63,629 bases of DNA, taken from contig JAQUWL010000011.1 of the NCBI GenBank assembly GCA_028692875.1, positions 1 to 63,629 on the forward strand, in the 5' to 3' direction. This stretch comes from Sulfurospirillaceae bacterium. Lineage in GTDB: Bacteria > Campylobacterota > Campylobacteria > Campylobacterales > Sulfurospirillaceae. The notes below the pieces were generated by a model. It saw nothing but the letters and a program-made list of their open reading frames with translations. It searched no databases and had not been told where the DNA came from. This document shows, one piece after another, positions 1-9,005 of the stretch; the first letter of the stretch is position 1; each line of letters opens with the position of its first letter. Position numbers and translations under genes: made by a program.

Positions 1-212
1 ATGAAAGATTTAATAGAACCTTGCAAGAACAGTTCGTTGATTACTATGATGATTTACTTTTTACCGACATTGATGAATTTAACAAAAAAATGGCTGATTG
101 GCTCATTGATTACAACACCATAATCCCCCATCATGGTTTACATATGAAAACTCCTGTACAATACCTCCTAGAAACTAACCCTCAGTGCCATATGTTATGG
201 ACTAATACATGA
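1..212 (+). mobile_element. 3' end of a DDE integrase-type transposase gene (partial)
   Basis: The reading frame is open from base 3, so the gene begins outside the window, and it stops at 210-212. The visible ~69 residues start ERFNRTLQEQF and continue through a D/E-rich helix to a YN...HHGL..KTPVQYL ending. This is the typical C-terminal end of the retroviral-type integrase core found in IS481/IS3-like transposases, including the final catalytic-region glutamate helix (ERFN). An ATG at 21 exists but lies inside the domain and is not a real start. No inverted repeat end could be fixed in the following ~65 bases. The exact IS family is not certain; the transposase class is. Confidence 0.8.
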
Positions 213-277
213 TATTGATTATATTTTAAAATTATCATAAAATTAAAACAATTATTTTTAATAACAAAGGGGCAAAA

Positions 278-1960
278 GTGAGAAAAAAAATATATTTTTC
301 AAAGTCTATTAAAGTCAAATTGACACTAATGGCAATTGTAATAATAATAGGAATGACAATAGGCTTGCTTGCAATGCTACAGCAAACAAACAAGCTGGAA
401 GATAAATACTGTGAAACTTCGGCTGTTCTGGAGCTAAATGTAAAAATACAACAAGGAATATCAAGCACACTTATTCTCGAAAGATTGTTGACAAATATTT
501 TAGTTGATGAAAGCCACAAAGACACTTTGCATGCAGAATACTCAAAGAACATATCTCTAATAAAAAAACAAATTGAGGAACTCAACTCAAGCGAAGTTAA
601 AAAAATATCACAAGGCTTTGAGCTTTTCCATATTCGTAAAAATATGAACAATTTCGATGTTTTTGCAAATGCACTTTCAACAAAAATTTCCATGGGCTCA
701 ATTCCCACAAAAGAAGAAATTGGGTTTATGATAACAAAAGGGGGAGAACTGCGAAATGCTTTATCCGAATGGAAAGAAAGAAGTCTTAAAAAAATTGCCA
801 CGCAAAAAAAAGAATATAAAGACGACCTAAAACAAGCAATGATTGTGCAACTTTTATCTTCTGTTATGATAATGCTCATAGTTATTATCGTTTTTGCATG
901 GACAATAAAAAATATCAGACAATCGATTCTTACCACAACAAATGCACTTCAAACATTTTTTGCATACGTCAATAAGAAGACAAAAGACGTTTTATATCTG
1001 GATGAAAACACAGACGAAGAGTTTGCCAAAATGGCAACAGAGATAAATATAAATATCAAAAAAACAGAACAGCATATGCAAGATGAAAATGCATTTATAA
1101 GAAGCGTTGAACAGTTTTGTGAAGACATTGAATCAGGAAATTTTGCCTCCGCAAATGTTGCTGAAACAAATATAGAAGAGTTTAAAGAACTCAAAAATTT
1201 ACTTGAAAATATGAAAAAAACGTTAGTTGCGAATGTGGCGGAAAATCTTTCTGAGCTGTCAATGGTAATGTCTGCTTTTAGCAAATATGATTTTACAAAC
1301 AGAACACCTCAGTTAGGCAAGGTTGCAGAATCTTTAAATTTATTAGGAGATACAATCTGCGAGATGCTGAAAAGCTCTCTTTCTGCTGGTGAGATTTTAC
1401 AAAAACAGTCTGATGAACTTTTAAAAAGCATCGCACAATTGGCGAACAGCTCACAAGAACAAGCAAATGACCTTGAAACATCTGCAAATTCACTACAGAA
1501 CATAGAGCAATCAATGGTTGCAGTTAATGAAAAAACAAATCAAATTATCAACCAAAGCGAAGAAATTAAAAATGTTATTGCAATCATAAGCGATATTGCC
1601 GACCAAACAAATCTACTTGCACTAAATGCCGCCATTGAAGCCGCACGTGCAGGAGAACACGGCAGAGGATTTGCTGTTGTCGCTGATGAAGTAAGAAAGC
1701 TAGCAGAGAGAACACAAAAATCTTTGGCTGAAATTGAAGTAAGCACAAATGTTCTTGTGCAGGGACTCAACGAAGTCGGAGAATCTATTACGAAACAGAC
1801 AAATTTTGTTGAAATAGTTGCCAAATCTGTCGGTCAAATTGATAAAAAAACACAAGAAAACGCAAATATTGCAGAAAAAAATAGACTCGTTGCTAGCAAC
1901 GTTGCGGATAAGGCAAGAGAGCTTGCAAGTATTTCTAAAAATTACAAAATGAGAAAATAA
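278..1960 (+). CDS. Methyl-accepting chemotaxis protein
   Basis: Membrane chemoreceptor that passes ligand signals to CheA/CheW. The start is GTG at 278 with an AAGGGG ribosome site at 268-272. The 560-residue protein has one membrane helix at ~11-31, a periplasmic sensing region of ~160 residues with no family I recognise, a second membrane helix at ~190-213, and a long cytoplasmic coiled coil. The hairpin tip signature ([20 protein letters not shown] followed by [18 protein letters not shown]) lies at ~440-480. The C-terminal arm after the tip is short (~80 residues), and no CheR-binding pentapeptide is visible. It stands alone, with no che genes nearby. Ligand unknown. Confidence 0.93.
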   Translation: MRKKIYFSKSIKVKLTLMAIVIIIGMTIGLLAMLQQTNKLEDKYCETSAVLELNVKIQQGISSTLILERLLTNILVDESHKDTLHAEYSKNISLIKKQIEELNSSEVKKISQGFELFHIRKNMNNFDVFANALSTKISMGSIPTKEEIGFMITKGGELRNALSEWKERSLKKIATQKKEYKDDLKQAMIVQLLSSVMIMLIVIIVFAWTIKNIRQSILTTTNALQTFFAYVNKKTKDVLYLDENTDEEFAKMATEININIKKTEQHMQDENAFIRSVEQFCEDIESGNFASANVAETNIEEFKELKNLLENMKKTLVANVAENLSELSMVMSAFSKYDFTNRTPQLGKVAESLNLLGDTICEMLKSSLSAGEILQKQSDELLKSIAQLANSSQEQANDLETSANSLQNIEQSMVAVNEKTNQIINQSEEIKNVIAIISDIADQTNLLALNAAIEAARAGEHGRGFAVVADEVRKLAERTQKSLAEIEVSTNVLVQGLNEVGESITKQTNFVEIVAKSVGQIDKKTQENANIAEKNRLVASNVADKARELASISKNYKMRK

Positions 1961-1994
1961 TAAAAAAGCAAACAACCACTTATTTTTTCTAGAC

Positions 1995-2027
1995 TACCCT
2001 TTATGTTATATTTAAACATAAAGGGTA
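1995..2027 (+). terminator. Hairpin terminator after the chemoreceptor gene
   Basis: Perfect 13-bp inverted repeat (1995-2007 and 2015-2027) with a 7-base AT loop, followed by a short T stretch. It lies 34 bases after the chemoreceptor stop codon. The stem is AT-rich with one GGG/CCC block, so it is a moderate terminator. Confidence 0.55.
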
Positions 2028-2091
2028 TTTAGATGCTAAATGCTTTTTAAATTTAACAATTTTATTGTATAAATCTAAATCTTTTACAAAA

Positions 2092-2112
2092 AACGATACT
2101 TAACGTATTGTT
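2092..2112. promoter_or_regulatory. Imperfect palindrome before the MFS gene, possible operator
   Basis: AACGATAC and GTATTGTT form 8-base arms with one mismatch around a 5-base centre. The site lies just downstream of a possible -10 box (TATAAAT, 2068-2074) and 16 bases before the MFS start. Position fits a repressor site near the transcription start, but no adjacent regulator gene exists, so this is only a suggestion. Confidence 0.25.
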
Positions 2113-2128
2113 GCCAATTAGGATAAAA

Positions 2129-3276
2129 ATGCACAATAAAAAATTTAACAAATCACAAGTCTCTACCATCTCACTCGCTCACATGGTACACGATACATAC
2201 ACCTCTTTTTTAGCACCCATCTTGCCACTACTTATAGAAAAACTTAGTATGTCACTTTCAATAAGTGCATTTTTGGATATCGCCGGAAGGATTCCTGCTC
2301 TTTTCAACCCACTTCTAGGGCTTATCGCCGAAAAAACAGGTGTCAAATACTTCGTCATAATAACACCTTGCATTACCGCAATCTGCATGAGTCTGATAGG
2401 ACTTGCCCCATCATATACCGTTCTTTTTATTTTGCTATTTACAACAGGCATAAGCTCCGCACTCTTTCATGTTCCCTCTCCAGTGATGATAAAAGAGGCA
2501 TCTGGGAACAAAGTGGGAACGGGCATGAGTTGTTTTATGGTTGGCGGGGAACTCGCAAGAACAGCTGGACCTCTACTTGTAACTGCTGGCGTTAGTCTTT
2601 GGGGTCTTGAGGGACTCTACAAGTTAATGCCTTTGGGCATCTTGGCATCGGTTGTTTTATATATAAAACTCAAAGATTTTGACATAAACCGAGCCCCAAA
2701 AAAACCAAAAGAAAAAGGCGACACAAGAAGGCTTTTAAAAAATATTATCCTCTTTTTATCGTTACAGGCTCTTTTATGCTTTTCCAGTCTGGTATGAAAA
2801 GCTCTCTCACGCTATACCTTCCTATATATCTGACAGGTCAAGGACAAAGCTTGTGGTATTCGAGTATCTCCTTGTCTTTACTTCAGTTTTTCGGAGTTGT
2901 TGGTACGTTTCTTTTTGGGAACTTGTCTGATAAATTTGGCAGAAAAAACACGCTTATCTTTTCAAGCATAGGATCAACACTAAGCATGTCGCTTTTTGTC
3001 TATTTTGGCAACATGTATATCCTTGCGATACTAGGAATTTTTCTTTTCGCCTCTGGTCCAATACTAATGGCAACCGTTCAAGACACAAACTCTCATGTGC
3101 CAACATTTATGAACAGTCTTTACATGTCTATCAACTTTGGCGTTAGCTCTGTCGTAGTGTTTTGCGTAGGTGTTCTGGGCGATAAATACGGACTCAATAC
3201 AACATATATCATTTGCAATATCCTTGCTATTGGATGTATCCCGACGGCATTTTTTCTAACGAGATACATCCGATAA
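2129..3276 (+). pseudogene. MFS transporter of the fosmidomycin-resistance (Fsr) type, broken by a frameshift
   Basis: Two overlapping frames together make one ~390-residue, 12-helix MFS transporter. The first runs from ATG 2129 (AGGA site just before) to a stop at 2797 and covers helices 1-6, including the family-like LAHMVHDTY start and a GGELART loop. The second is open through 2740-3276 and continues with FMLFQSGMKSSLTLYLP, helices 7-12 and a GNLSDKFGRKN loop. The break falls near the T5 run at 2753-2757: one base is missing relative to an intact gene. Because each half is otherwise undamaged, the change is recent, a sequencing error in a homopolymer, or bypassed. The earlier TTG at 2108 is a less likely start. 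Family known for drug/fosmidomycin export; substrate here unknown. Confidence 0.75.
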
Positions 3277-3286
3277 AGAATGGTTT

Positions 3287-6200
3287 TTACACTTTTCCTT
3301 TTTCGTACCACTTTCTAAGCCACACATCAAGTGGATACATAAACTTGTAAATAGCAGGCACAACCAGTAGTGTCAATACTGTTGAGCTGACAAGTCCGCC
3401 GATAATAGCCAATGCCATCGGGGCATTGCTCTCATGTCCAGCCCCTCCTCCAAAAGCAAGTGGCAACATCGCACCGATCATTGCAAATGTTGTCATAGAT
3501 ATAGGACGAAGGCGTCTTTCTCCAGCTTCCAAAAGAGCACTGTCTACGTCTTTTCCATCTTTTATAGCGCGGTTAGCAAAATCAACAACCAAAATAGCAT
3601 TTTTGCCAACCATTCCCAATAATAAAATGATACCTATCATAACAAAAAGACTAAACGAGTTGCCACTAAGATAAAGTGCTACCATAACGCCAGTAAACGA
3701 CAAAGGCATCGAAACCATGATGATAAATGGCTGAATAAGCGACTCATAAAGAGCTGCCAAAATAAGATAAATCAAAATAACAGCCAACAAAACAGCAGCA
3801 CCAAAAGCCTTGGTTGTGTCATTCATATTTTCCACATCGCCCGTATAGCGATAGCGATAGCCCTCTGGCAAAATATCTTTAATATTGGCATCTACAACTT
3901 CGACTATTTTATCCAAAGAGATACCAAAAAGATTTGCCGTAACCAACACTTTACGCTCTCTATCAAAACGGTTAATCGACGCAGTGCCAGTTCCCTCTTC
4001 TAAAACAATTAGCCCCTCAAGAGATACGAACTCGCCACTACTATTTCGCACTTGCAACTTTTTCAAATCCTCAACAGATTTGCGAAATGTATCGCCAAAA
4101 CGCAAAGTTATATCAAACTGCCGTCCATTGTCCTCATAGTAAGATATAGCACTGTCACTCGAATATGCTGACCCTAAAATAGCAGCAATATCCTTAACAC
4201 TAACACCGACACGCTGGGCATTTTCACGCAAAATCCTAATCTGCATTTCAGGCTGACCGCTTTGATAATCTCTATCCACATCTACGATACCGTCTGTCTT
4301 TTTTAACAGTGCCATCAACTTAGAAGATGTCTGCTCTAGCACATTTAAATCCTCGCCCGTGATAACAATCTGAACAGGAGCAGTTGTAGCACCTGTGTCG
4401 AAATCATCCACCTTTTCAACTGCTATTATCATATCTTTTATATCTCTAAACTTTTCTCGATATCGCTGAATAATATCCTCTTGTGTTGCCTTTCTCTGGA
4501 CAACAGGCTTTAGCTTTGCATAAATTCTGGCTTTATGAATCTCTTGTGCTGAGTTATAGCCAATAGAAACGATAGAATACTCGATATTTTCATCATTTTT
4601 TAGCTCCAAATCTATCGGCACTACTCTGTCTTTCATACTCTCTAGGTTTATTCCAACGGGTGCTTTTATGCTTATTTGAAATTCACTATTGTCTTGCATC
4701 GGCAAAAAAGTCATACCCACTTTGAGCTGAGTTGAAGCGATAAGCAGACCAACAGTCGCAACCAAAGTCAATGTTTTAAAGCGTAAAAGTGGCTTTAAAA
4801 GCCATACATAACTTTTATCCATCGCCTTCAAAAGTGGTTCTGTCGCATAATAAAACCAACTCTCTTTTGCACTCAAAATCCGTGCACCAACAGACGGGAT
4901 AAACATTATGGCAACAAGATAAGATATGACGATACCTGAAGCCACTGTCATCGCAAATGAATTAAAAAACATACCAACAATGCCATCCATAAAAGCAACA
5001 GGGATAAATACCGCTAGCAGTACTGATGAGATAGCAAGGATGGAAAACGCAACCTCTTTTATACCCTCAAATGATGCTTGAAAAGGATTTTTCCCCTCTT
5101 CCATCTTTTTCATAATATTTTCGATAACAACAATAGCATCATCAATAAAAATACCAATCGCCAAAGTCAAACCAATAAGCGTCAAACGGTTTAAATCATA
5201 TCCGAGTGCGTCCATAATGGCAAAAGTACCGATAACCGATGTGGGAATTGCCAAAGCTGAAACAATAGTAGCGGTAAAATTTCTCAAAAATACAAACACG
5301 ATAAAAATAGAGAGAAATGCTCCAAAAACAAGATCAAATCTCACATTATTGATGTTTACCATAATTTTTTCGGACTGGTCTTGAAGGATTTTAATCTCAT
5401 ACTCTTTTCCAGCAAGCATTTGGAGTTTTGGCATAACTTTCTTAACATCGCTGATGATATTAAGAACATTTTCGCCAGCTATTTTTTTAATCTCCAAAGT
5501 AATACCACGCTGTCCGTTGTAGGATGAAAAACTTTTTGCATCACTCAATCCATCGCTAATAGTAGCAATATCCTTAAGTCTAACACCTGGCTTTACCAAA
5601 AGGTCTCTCATCTCATCAATATTTTTAGCATCACCTTCAGCTTTAATAATAATCTCTTTTGTCTCGCTTATAAACTTTCCAGCACCTTGCTTGATGTTTT
5701 GCTTCTGAATAATAGCACTCACTTCGGAGGCTGAAAGATTGTATTTGTTTAGTAAAAATGGGTCAATAAATACACGAATCTCTCTATCTTGATATCCTAG
5801 TATATTTACCTCGCCAACACCTTTTATGCGTTGAAGCTGGGGTTTGAGTTTTTCATCTGCTAGCCTCATCAGCGAAGTAGCATCGCCCTCTTTTCCAGCT
5901 ATAAAAAGACTTATGACACTTCCTGAGGCTCCAAGCTTTTTAACAACAGGCTTGTCAACCTCAACAGGAAGGTTTAGTGCACCTATCTTGTCACGAACAT
6001 CGTTTGTTGCGATATCAAGATTTTTGTTAAGCTTAAACTGTATCGTTACAGCACTAAAACCCTCATAGCTTGTTGACATCAACTTATCTATGCCATCCAC
6101 GCCAGAGACTGCCTCTTCTATCTTGTCGGTCACTTTGGACTCCACCGTAGAGGCATCCGCACCTTTATAGGTTGTTTGAATAGTCACAATAGGAAAATCC

Positions 6201-6313
6201 ACATTTGGAAAAAGATTTGTTGGCATCGTGTTGTACGACATAAGACCAAAAACGATAAAAGTAAGAACGCCCATAAGTGTTGTGATTGGGCGATTTATAG
6301 CTAGTTTGTACAT
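3287..6313 (-). CDS. RND efflux pump inner-membrane transporter (AcrB/HAE1 type)
   Basis: Proton-driven exporter, the engine of a tripartite pump across both membranes. At 1008 residues it is close to the usual ~1030. It starts with MYKLAINRPIT, the typical N-terminal membrane helix, and has two six-helix bundles separated by large periplasmic porter loops. The proton-relay residues are present: the DD pair in GIFIDDAIVVIEN (~391) and the lysine in GMVGKNAIL (~903). Last gene of the tetR-tolC-adaptor-RND operon, 3 bases after the adaptor stop. Control is expected through the TetR palindrome upstream of the operon. Substrates (drugs, solvents, bile-like compounds) cannot be told from sequence. 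Confidence 0.93.
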   Translation of the reverse strand: MYKLAINRPITTLMGVLTFIVFGLMSYNTMPTNLFPNVDFPIVTIQTTYKGADASTVESKVTDKIEEAVSGVDGIDKLMSTSYEGFSAVTIQFKLNKNLDIATNDVRDKIGALNLPVEVDKPVVKKLGASGSVISLFIAGKEGDATSLMRLADEKLKPQLQRIKGVGEVNILGYQDREIRVFIDPFLLNKYNLSASEVSAIIQKQNIKQGAGKFISETKEIIIKAEGDAKNIDEMRDLLVKPGVRLKDIATISDGLSDAKSFSSYNGQRGITLEIKKIAGENVLNIISDVKKVMPKLQMLAGKEYEIKILQDQSEKIMVNINNVRFDLVFGAFLSIFIVFVFLRNFTATIVSALAIPTSVIGTFAIMDALGYDLNRLTLIGLTLAIGIFIDDAIVVIENIMKKMEEGKNPFQASFEGIKEVAFSILAISSVLLAVFIPVAFMDGIVGMFFNSFAMTVASGIVISYLVAIMFIPSVGARILSAKESWFYYATEPLLKAMDKSYVWLLKPLLRFKTLTLVATVGLLIASTQLKVGMTFLPMQDNSEFQISIKAPVGINLESMKDRVVPIDLELKNDENIEYSIVSIGYNSAQEIHKARIYAKLKPVVQRKATQEDIIQRYREKFRDIKDMIIAVEKVDDFDTGATTAPVQIVITGEDLNVLEQTSSKLMALLKKTDGIVDVDRDYQSGQPEMQIRILRENAQRVGVSVKDIAAILGSAYSSDSAISYYEDNGRQFDITLRFGDTFRKSVEDLKKLQVRNSSGEFVSLEGLIVLEEGTGTASINRFDRERKVLVTANLFGISLDKIVEVVDANIKDILPEGYRYRYTGDVENMNDTTKAFGAAVLLAVILIYLILAALYESLIQPFIIMVSMPLSFTGVMVALYLSGNSFSLFVMIGIILLLGMVGKNAILVVDFANRAIKDGKDVDSALLEAGERRLRPISMTTFAMIGAMLPLAFGGGAGHESNAPMALAIIGGLVSSTVLTLLVVPAIYKFMYPLDVWLRKWYEKGKV

Positions 6314-6316
6314 ATG

Positions 6317-7057
6317 CTATTCCACACTTATCATGCCATTACCAAAGAGACCTATCATCAAATTGTTAGTCTTGACCTCTGCTTGCATCTCTCTAGTGCT
6401 AGCATTTACAATGGGATAAACTTTACTGATTTTGCCCTCATATGTTGTGTCGCTACCATCAACTTTATATACAAATTTCTGACCTATTTTTATTTTTTGC
6501 CAATATTTTTCGTCAAATTTCAACACCAATTTAATATCATTTGGACTTACAACATTTAGCAATTTTGTTTGTGAACCCAAAACGATATTGCCAAGCTCTG
6601 TCATTTTTTTAGCCACCACCAAATCATAAGGTGCAAAAAGCTGGGTTTTAGAAAACTGTATCTCTTTAAGTCTTAGGGTATTGTGTGCATTTTTTAAATT
6701 TAAAGCCGTAATATCCCTATCATACGCATAATTTTCAAATTTTTCTTTGTCGATGACATCAGCTATTGCTTTATATCTGTCGTATGTTTTTTGGGAATGT
6801 TCTGCATTTTTCCGAGCTATCTCAAGAGCTACTTTTGCATTTTCAAGCTCCTGTTTTTCCTGAGAATTTTCCAGACTTAAAAGCACTCCACCTTTTTTGA
6901 CTTTGTCGCCAATCTCTACATGTAGAGCTCCAACAACACCCGAAATAGAAAGTCCTAACTCAGAATTTTTTTCACTTACAACGTCAAAAGTTGCATAGAC
7001 TTCTTGTGCAAAAGCAGACTGAAACATTATAAAAATAAAAAATAAAAATTTTCTCAC
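6317..7057 (-). CDS. RND efflux periplasmic adaptor (membrane fusion protein)
   Basis: Links the RND pump to the outer-membrane channel. The N-terminus is a signal peptide (hydrophobic run ending QSAFA, ~1-17). Next come a lipoyl half-motif, a helical hairpin at ~65-125 rich in E/K/A, the second lipoyl half (LFAPYDLVVAKKMTELGNIV) and a beta-barrel. At 246 residues it is short, lacking most of the membrane-proximal domain that makes typical adaptors 350-400 residues. The start overlaps the tolC-like gene by ATGA (7054-7057), which suggests translational coupling. The short form is seen in other Campylobacterota-type pumps as far as I recall. Confidence 0.85.
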   Translation of the reverse strand: MRKFLFFIFIMFQSAFAQEVYATFDVVSEKNSELGLSISGVVGALHVEIGDKVKKGGVLLSLENSQEKQELENAKVALEIARKNAEHSQKTYDRYKAIADVIDKEKFENYAYDRDITALNLKNAHNTLRLKEIQFSKTQLFAPYDLVVAKKMTELGNIVLGSQTKLLNVVSPNDIKLVLKFDEKYWQKIKIGQKFVYKVDGSDTTYEGKISKVYPIVNASTREMQAEVKTNNLMIGLFGNGMISVE

Positions 7058-8283
7058 TGAACAACTCCTTTTATCTCAACACCAGCTTGGTAAAATGCGA
7101 CGGCTTTTTTATACTCAAAATCAAACAATGCGGTTTTCAGTTGGGCTTGAGCATCATATCTATCACTCAACGCATCCAAATAAGCAACATTGTTTACGAT
7201 ACCGTTTTGAAACTTTTTCTTGACAAGCTCATAGGTTGCCAAAGAAGCCTCAAGCCTTGCCTTTTGGGCATCGATTTTTGATGTGGCGATTTCAAGCTCT
7301 TTTTGCGCCAATCGAAGAGCTACTTTTGCTCTACTTTTTGCATAATCCAAATTTGTTTTGGCAGATAAATACTCTTTTTGAGCAGATTCATACGATGCGT
7401 TTGTGCTTCCAAAATCAAATATTTTCCAACTCATGCTCAACTGCAAAGTGTTTTGATTGTCATAACCTGTATCGTACATTTTATTGTCATAACCATTTTC
7501 AAATCTCGAATAAATATTTTCTATCGCAAACGTTGGATATAGTGACGACTTGGCACTTTTTGCGTTAAAACTTGCACTTTTTACCGCCTCTTCTTGCGAT
7601 AAAATATCTAGCCTTGCTCCATCTTCTTTGGCTTTTTCAAATACTTTTATAGTAGAGCCATTTTCAACACTAACTTCTTTTCCGCTCAAATGTTCCAACA
7701 TGTAAAGAGCATTTGACATCGCCAACTCGATAGACATAAGTGCTACTTTTGATTGGGCGATTTGGGAGATGATTTTTTGTACTTCATCATTTGTTGCACT
7801 TCCTACACTAAGGTATTTTTCAAGGCGATATTTTTCCGCCAAAAGTTGCTCCATCTCCTGCTCTTTTGCTATTTTTGCCTCATTTTGCGCCAACCACTCA
7901 TAGTAATACTGAACCGTTTGCAATGCCACATCGTTTTGTATGCCTTGAACCTCATATTGGGCTTTTTTTATCAAAGCACTGTTTTGTTCATACAAAGCCT
8001 CTCTTTTTCCACCATCATAGAGTATGTAGGATATCTTTGCTTGTCCTGCGAGCGTATCGTTTGGCGTGCTTGGAGTCTCTTTTGCATTGTTTGCGTACGA
8101 TGCACCTATGCTTACATGTGGAAGATACGCACTTTTTGTGGATTGCTCTTTTTGCTTTGTCGCCTCAAGACTATATAAAGATGCTTGAACAGCTTGATTT
8201 TGCTGTGCCATCTCAACCAATTTATCTAAGTTTCCACCAAAAGCAAATACACTTAAAGCCAAAAAAAGAGCTATTTTTTTCAT
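7054..8283 (-). CDS. TolC-family outer-membrane efflux protein
   Basis: Outer-membrane exit channel of the tripartite pump. It has a signal peptide (MKKIALFLALSVFAFG) followed by two repeats of long amphipathic helices with NP/GS-poor strands, as in the OEP family. The sequence is rich in A, K, Q and E with Y..A/L heptads. Its 409 residues match the usual 400-480. It overlaps the tetR gene by 4 bases at its start and the adaptor gene by 4 bases at its end, so three genes are tightly coupled. No lipobox is visible. Confidence 0.87.
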   Translation of the reverse strand: MKKIALFLALSVFAFGGNLDKLVEMAQQNQAVQASLYSLEATKQKEQSTKSAYLPHVSIGASYANNAKETPSTPNDTLAGQAKISYILYDGGKREALYEQNSALIKKAQYEVQGIQNDVALQTVQYYYEWLAQNEAKIAKEQEMEQLLAEKYRLEKYLSVGSATNDEVQKIISQIAQSKVALMSIELAMSNALYMLEHLSGKEVSVENGSTIKVFEKAKEDGARLDILSQEEAVKSASFNAKSAKSSLYPTFAIENIYSRFENGYDNKMYDTGYDNQNTLQLSMSWKIFDFGSTNASYESAQKEYLSAKTNLDYAKSRAKVALRLAQKELEIATSKIDAQKARLEASLATYELVKKKFQNGIVNNVAYLDALSDRYDAQAQLKTALFDFEYKKAVAFYQAGVEIKGVVQ

Positions 8284-8888
8284 TTCATTTCCTTTATAAA
8301 ACTATCAAGTAAAAATATAAGTTGTTTGCGTAAAAGCACTGTTGCCTTAGAAAAGCTTAGATTTCTTGCTTTTGCCAAACAGACCATACCCTTAATCATC
8401 AAGATAATAGTTGTTGCCAAAGAATCAAAATCTAAAGTGCAAATCTCATTTTTTTCAACGCTTTGTTTTAAAGCACCCATAACAAAATCAAAATCTTTTT
8501 GAAAAAATCTACCAGAATAATCAGCCAAAATACCCGTATCATCCACTAAAACGGCACCCAAAAATTGCTGAAAAAGCACTAACATCCTATCGCCCTCTTG
8601 AGCAAACTCAGGATACTCAAAATAACGCATAATCTTCTCTTTGATGTTCATCTTTTCGTGACATTCACTCATAAATTTTTGACAATGTGCTTCAGCAAAC
8701 ATATCCCACACATAAAAGATGATCTCTTCTTTGTTTTTAAAATAAAGGTAAACCGTTCCTTTGCCTATATTTGAGGCTTTGGCTATCTCCTCAATACTCA
8801 CTTGTCGCAACCCTTTTTGGCAAAAAAGTTCCACCGAGGCTTGTGCTATTGCAAGCTTTTTTTCTTCTCTATCAACGTGCTTTGGCAC
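8280..8888 (-). CDS. TetR-family repressor of the efflux operon
   Basis: DNA-binding repressor, 202 residues. The N-terminal helix-turn-helix is clear at ~10-55 (VSIEEIAKASNIGKGTVYLYFKNKEEII), followed by a variable ligand domain. It is the first gene of the operon with tolC, adaptor and RND pump, so it probably represses its own transcript and is released by pump substrates. Its operator is the palindrome just upstream. Identity as TetR family is sure; the ligand is unknown. Confidence 0.92.
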   Translation of the reverse strand: MPKHVDREEKKLAIAQASVELFCQKGLRQVSIEEIAKASNIGKGTVYLYFKNKEEIIFYVWDMFAEAHCQKFMSECHEKMNIKEKIMRYFEYPEFAQEGDRMLVLFQQFLGAVLVDDTGILADYSGRFFQKDFDFVMGALKQSVEKNEICTLDFDSLATTIILMIKGMVCLAKARNLSFSKATVLLRKQLIFLLDSFIKEMK

Positions 8889-8901
8889 AAAATCTCCTTT
8901 T

Positions 8902-8920
8902 ATGACTGACCGTCAGTCAT
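8902..8920. promoter_or_regulatory. TetR operator palindrome
   Basis: ATGACTGAC-C-GTCAGTCAT: perfect 9-base arms around a single C, 13 bases before the tetR start codon. Its symmetry, length and position are typical of TetR-family operators. Binding here would block the whole tetR-efflux transcript. Confidence 0.82.
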
Positions 8921-8959
8921 TTTTTGGAGTTTATCTTTTAAAAATAAACAAGTCAAGCC

Positions 8960-8988
8960 ATAAGCCATTGAAAATCTTAATGGCTTAT
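8960..8988 (-). terminator. Hairpin after the GGDEF gene
   Basis: 10-base arms (ATAAGCCATT / AATGGCTTAT) with a 9-base loop, 18 bases after the stop of the minus-strand GGDEF gene. No strong T tract follows on the minus strand, so termination is only probable. Confidence 0.4.
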
Positions 8989-9005
8989 TTAAAGGGTAGT
9001 AATTA

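Noticed and set aside
235-936. 233-residue open frame on the minus strand
   Set aside because: Lies fully antisense to the chemoreceptor gene; hydrophobic low-complexity product mirrors AT-rich codons; no ribosome site.
2750-2760. Programmed -1 ribosomal frameshift in the MFS gene
   Set aside because: C-TTT-TTA would leave a mismatch in the P site, no stimulating hairpin is seen, and the family does not use recoding.
7753-8312. Two overlapping plus-strand open frames of 141 and 148 residues
   Set aside because: Antisense to the TolC-like gene, whose motifs and operon overlaps are clear; the products are C/F/L-rich with no domain.
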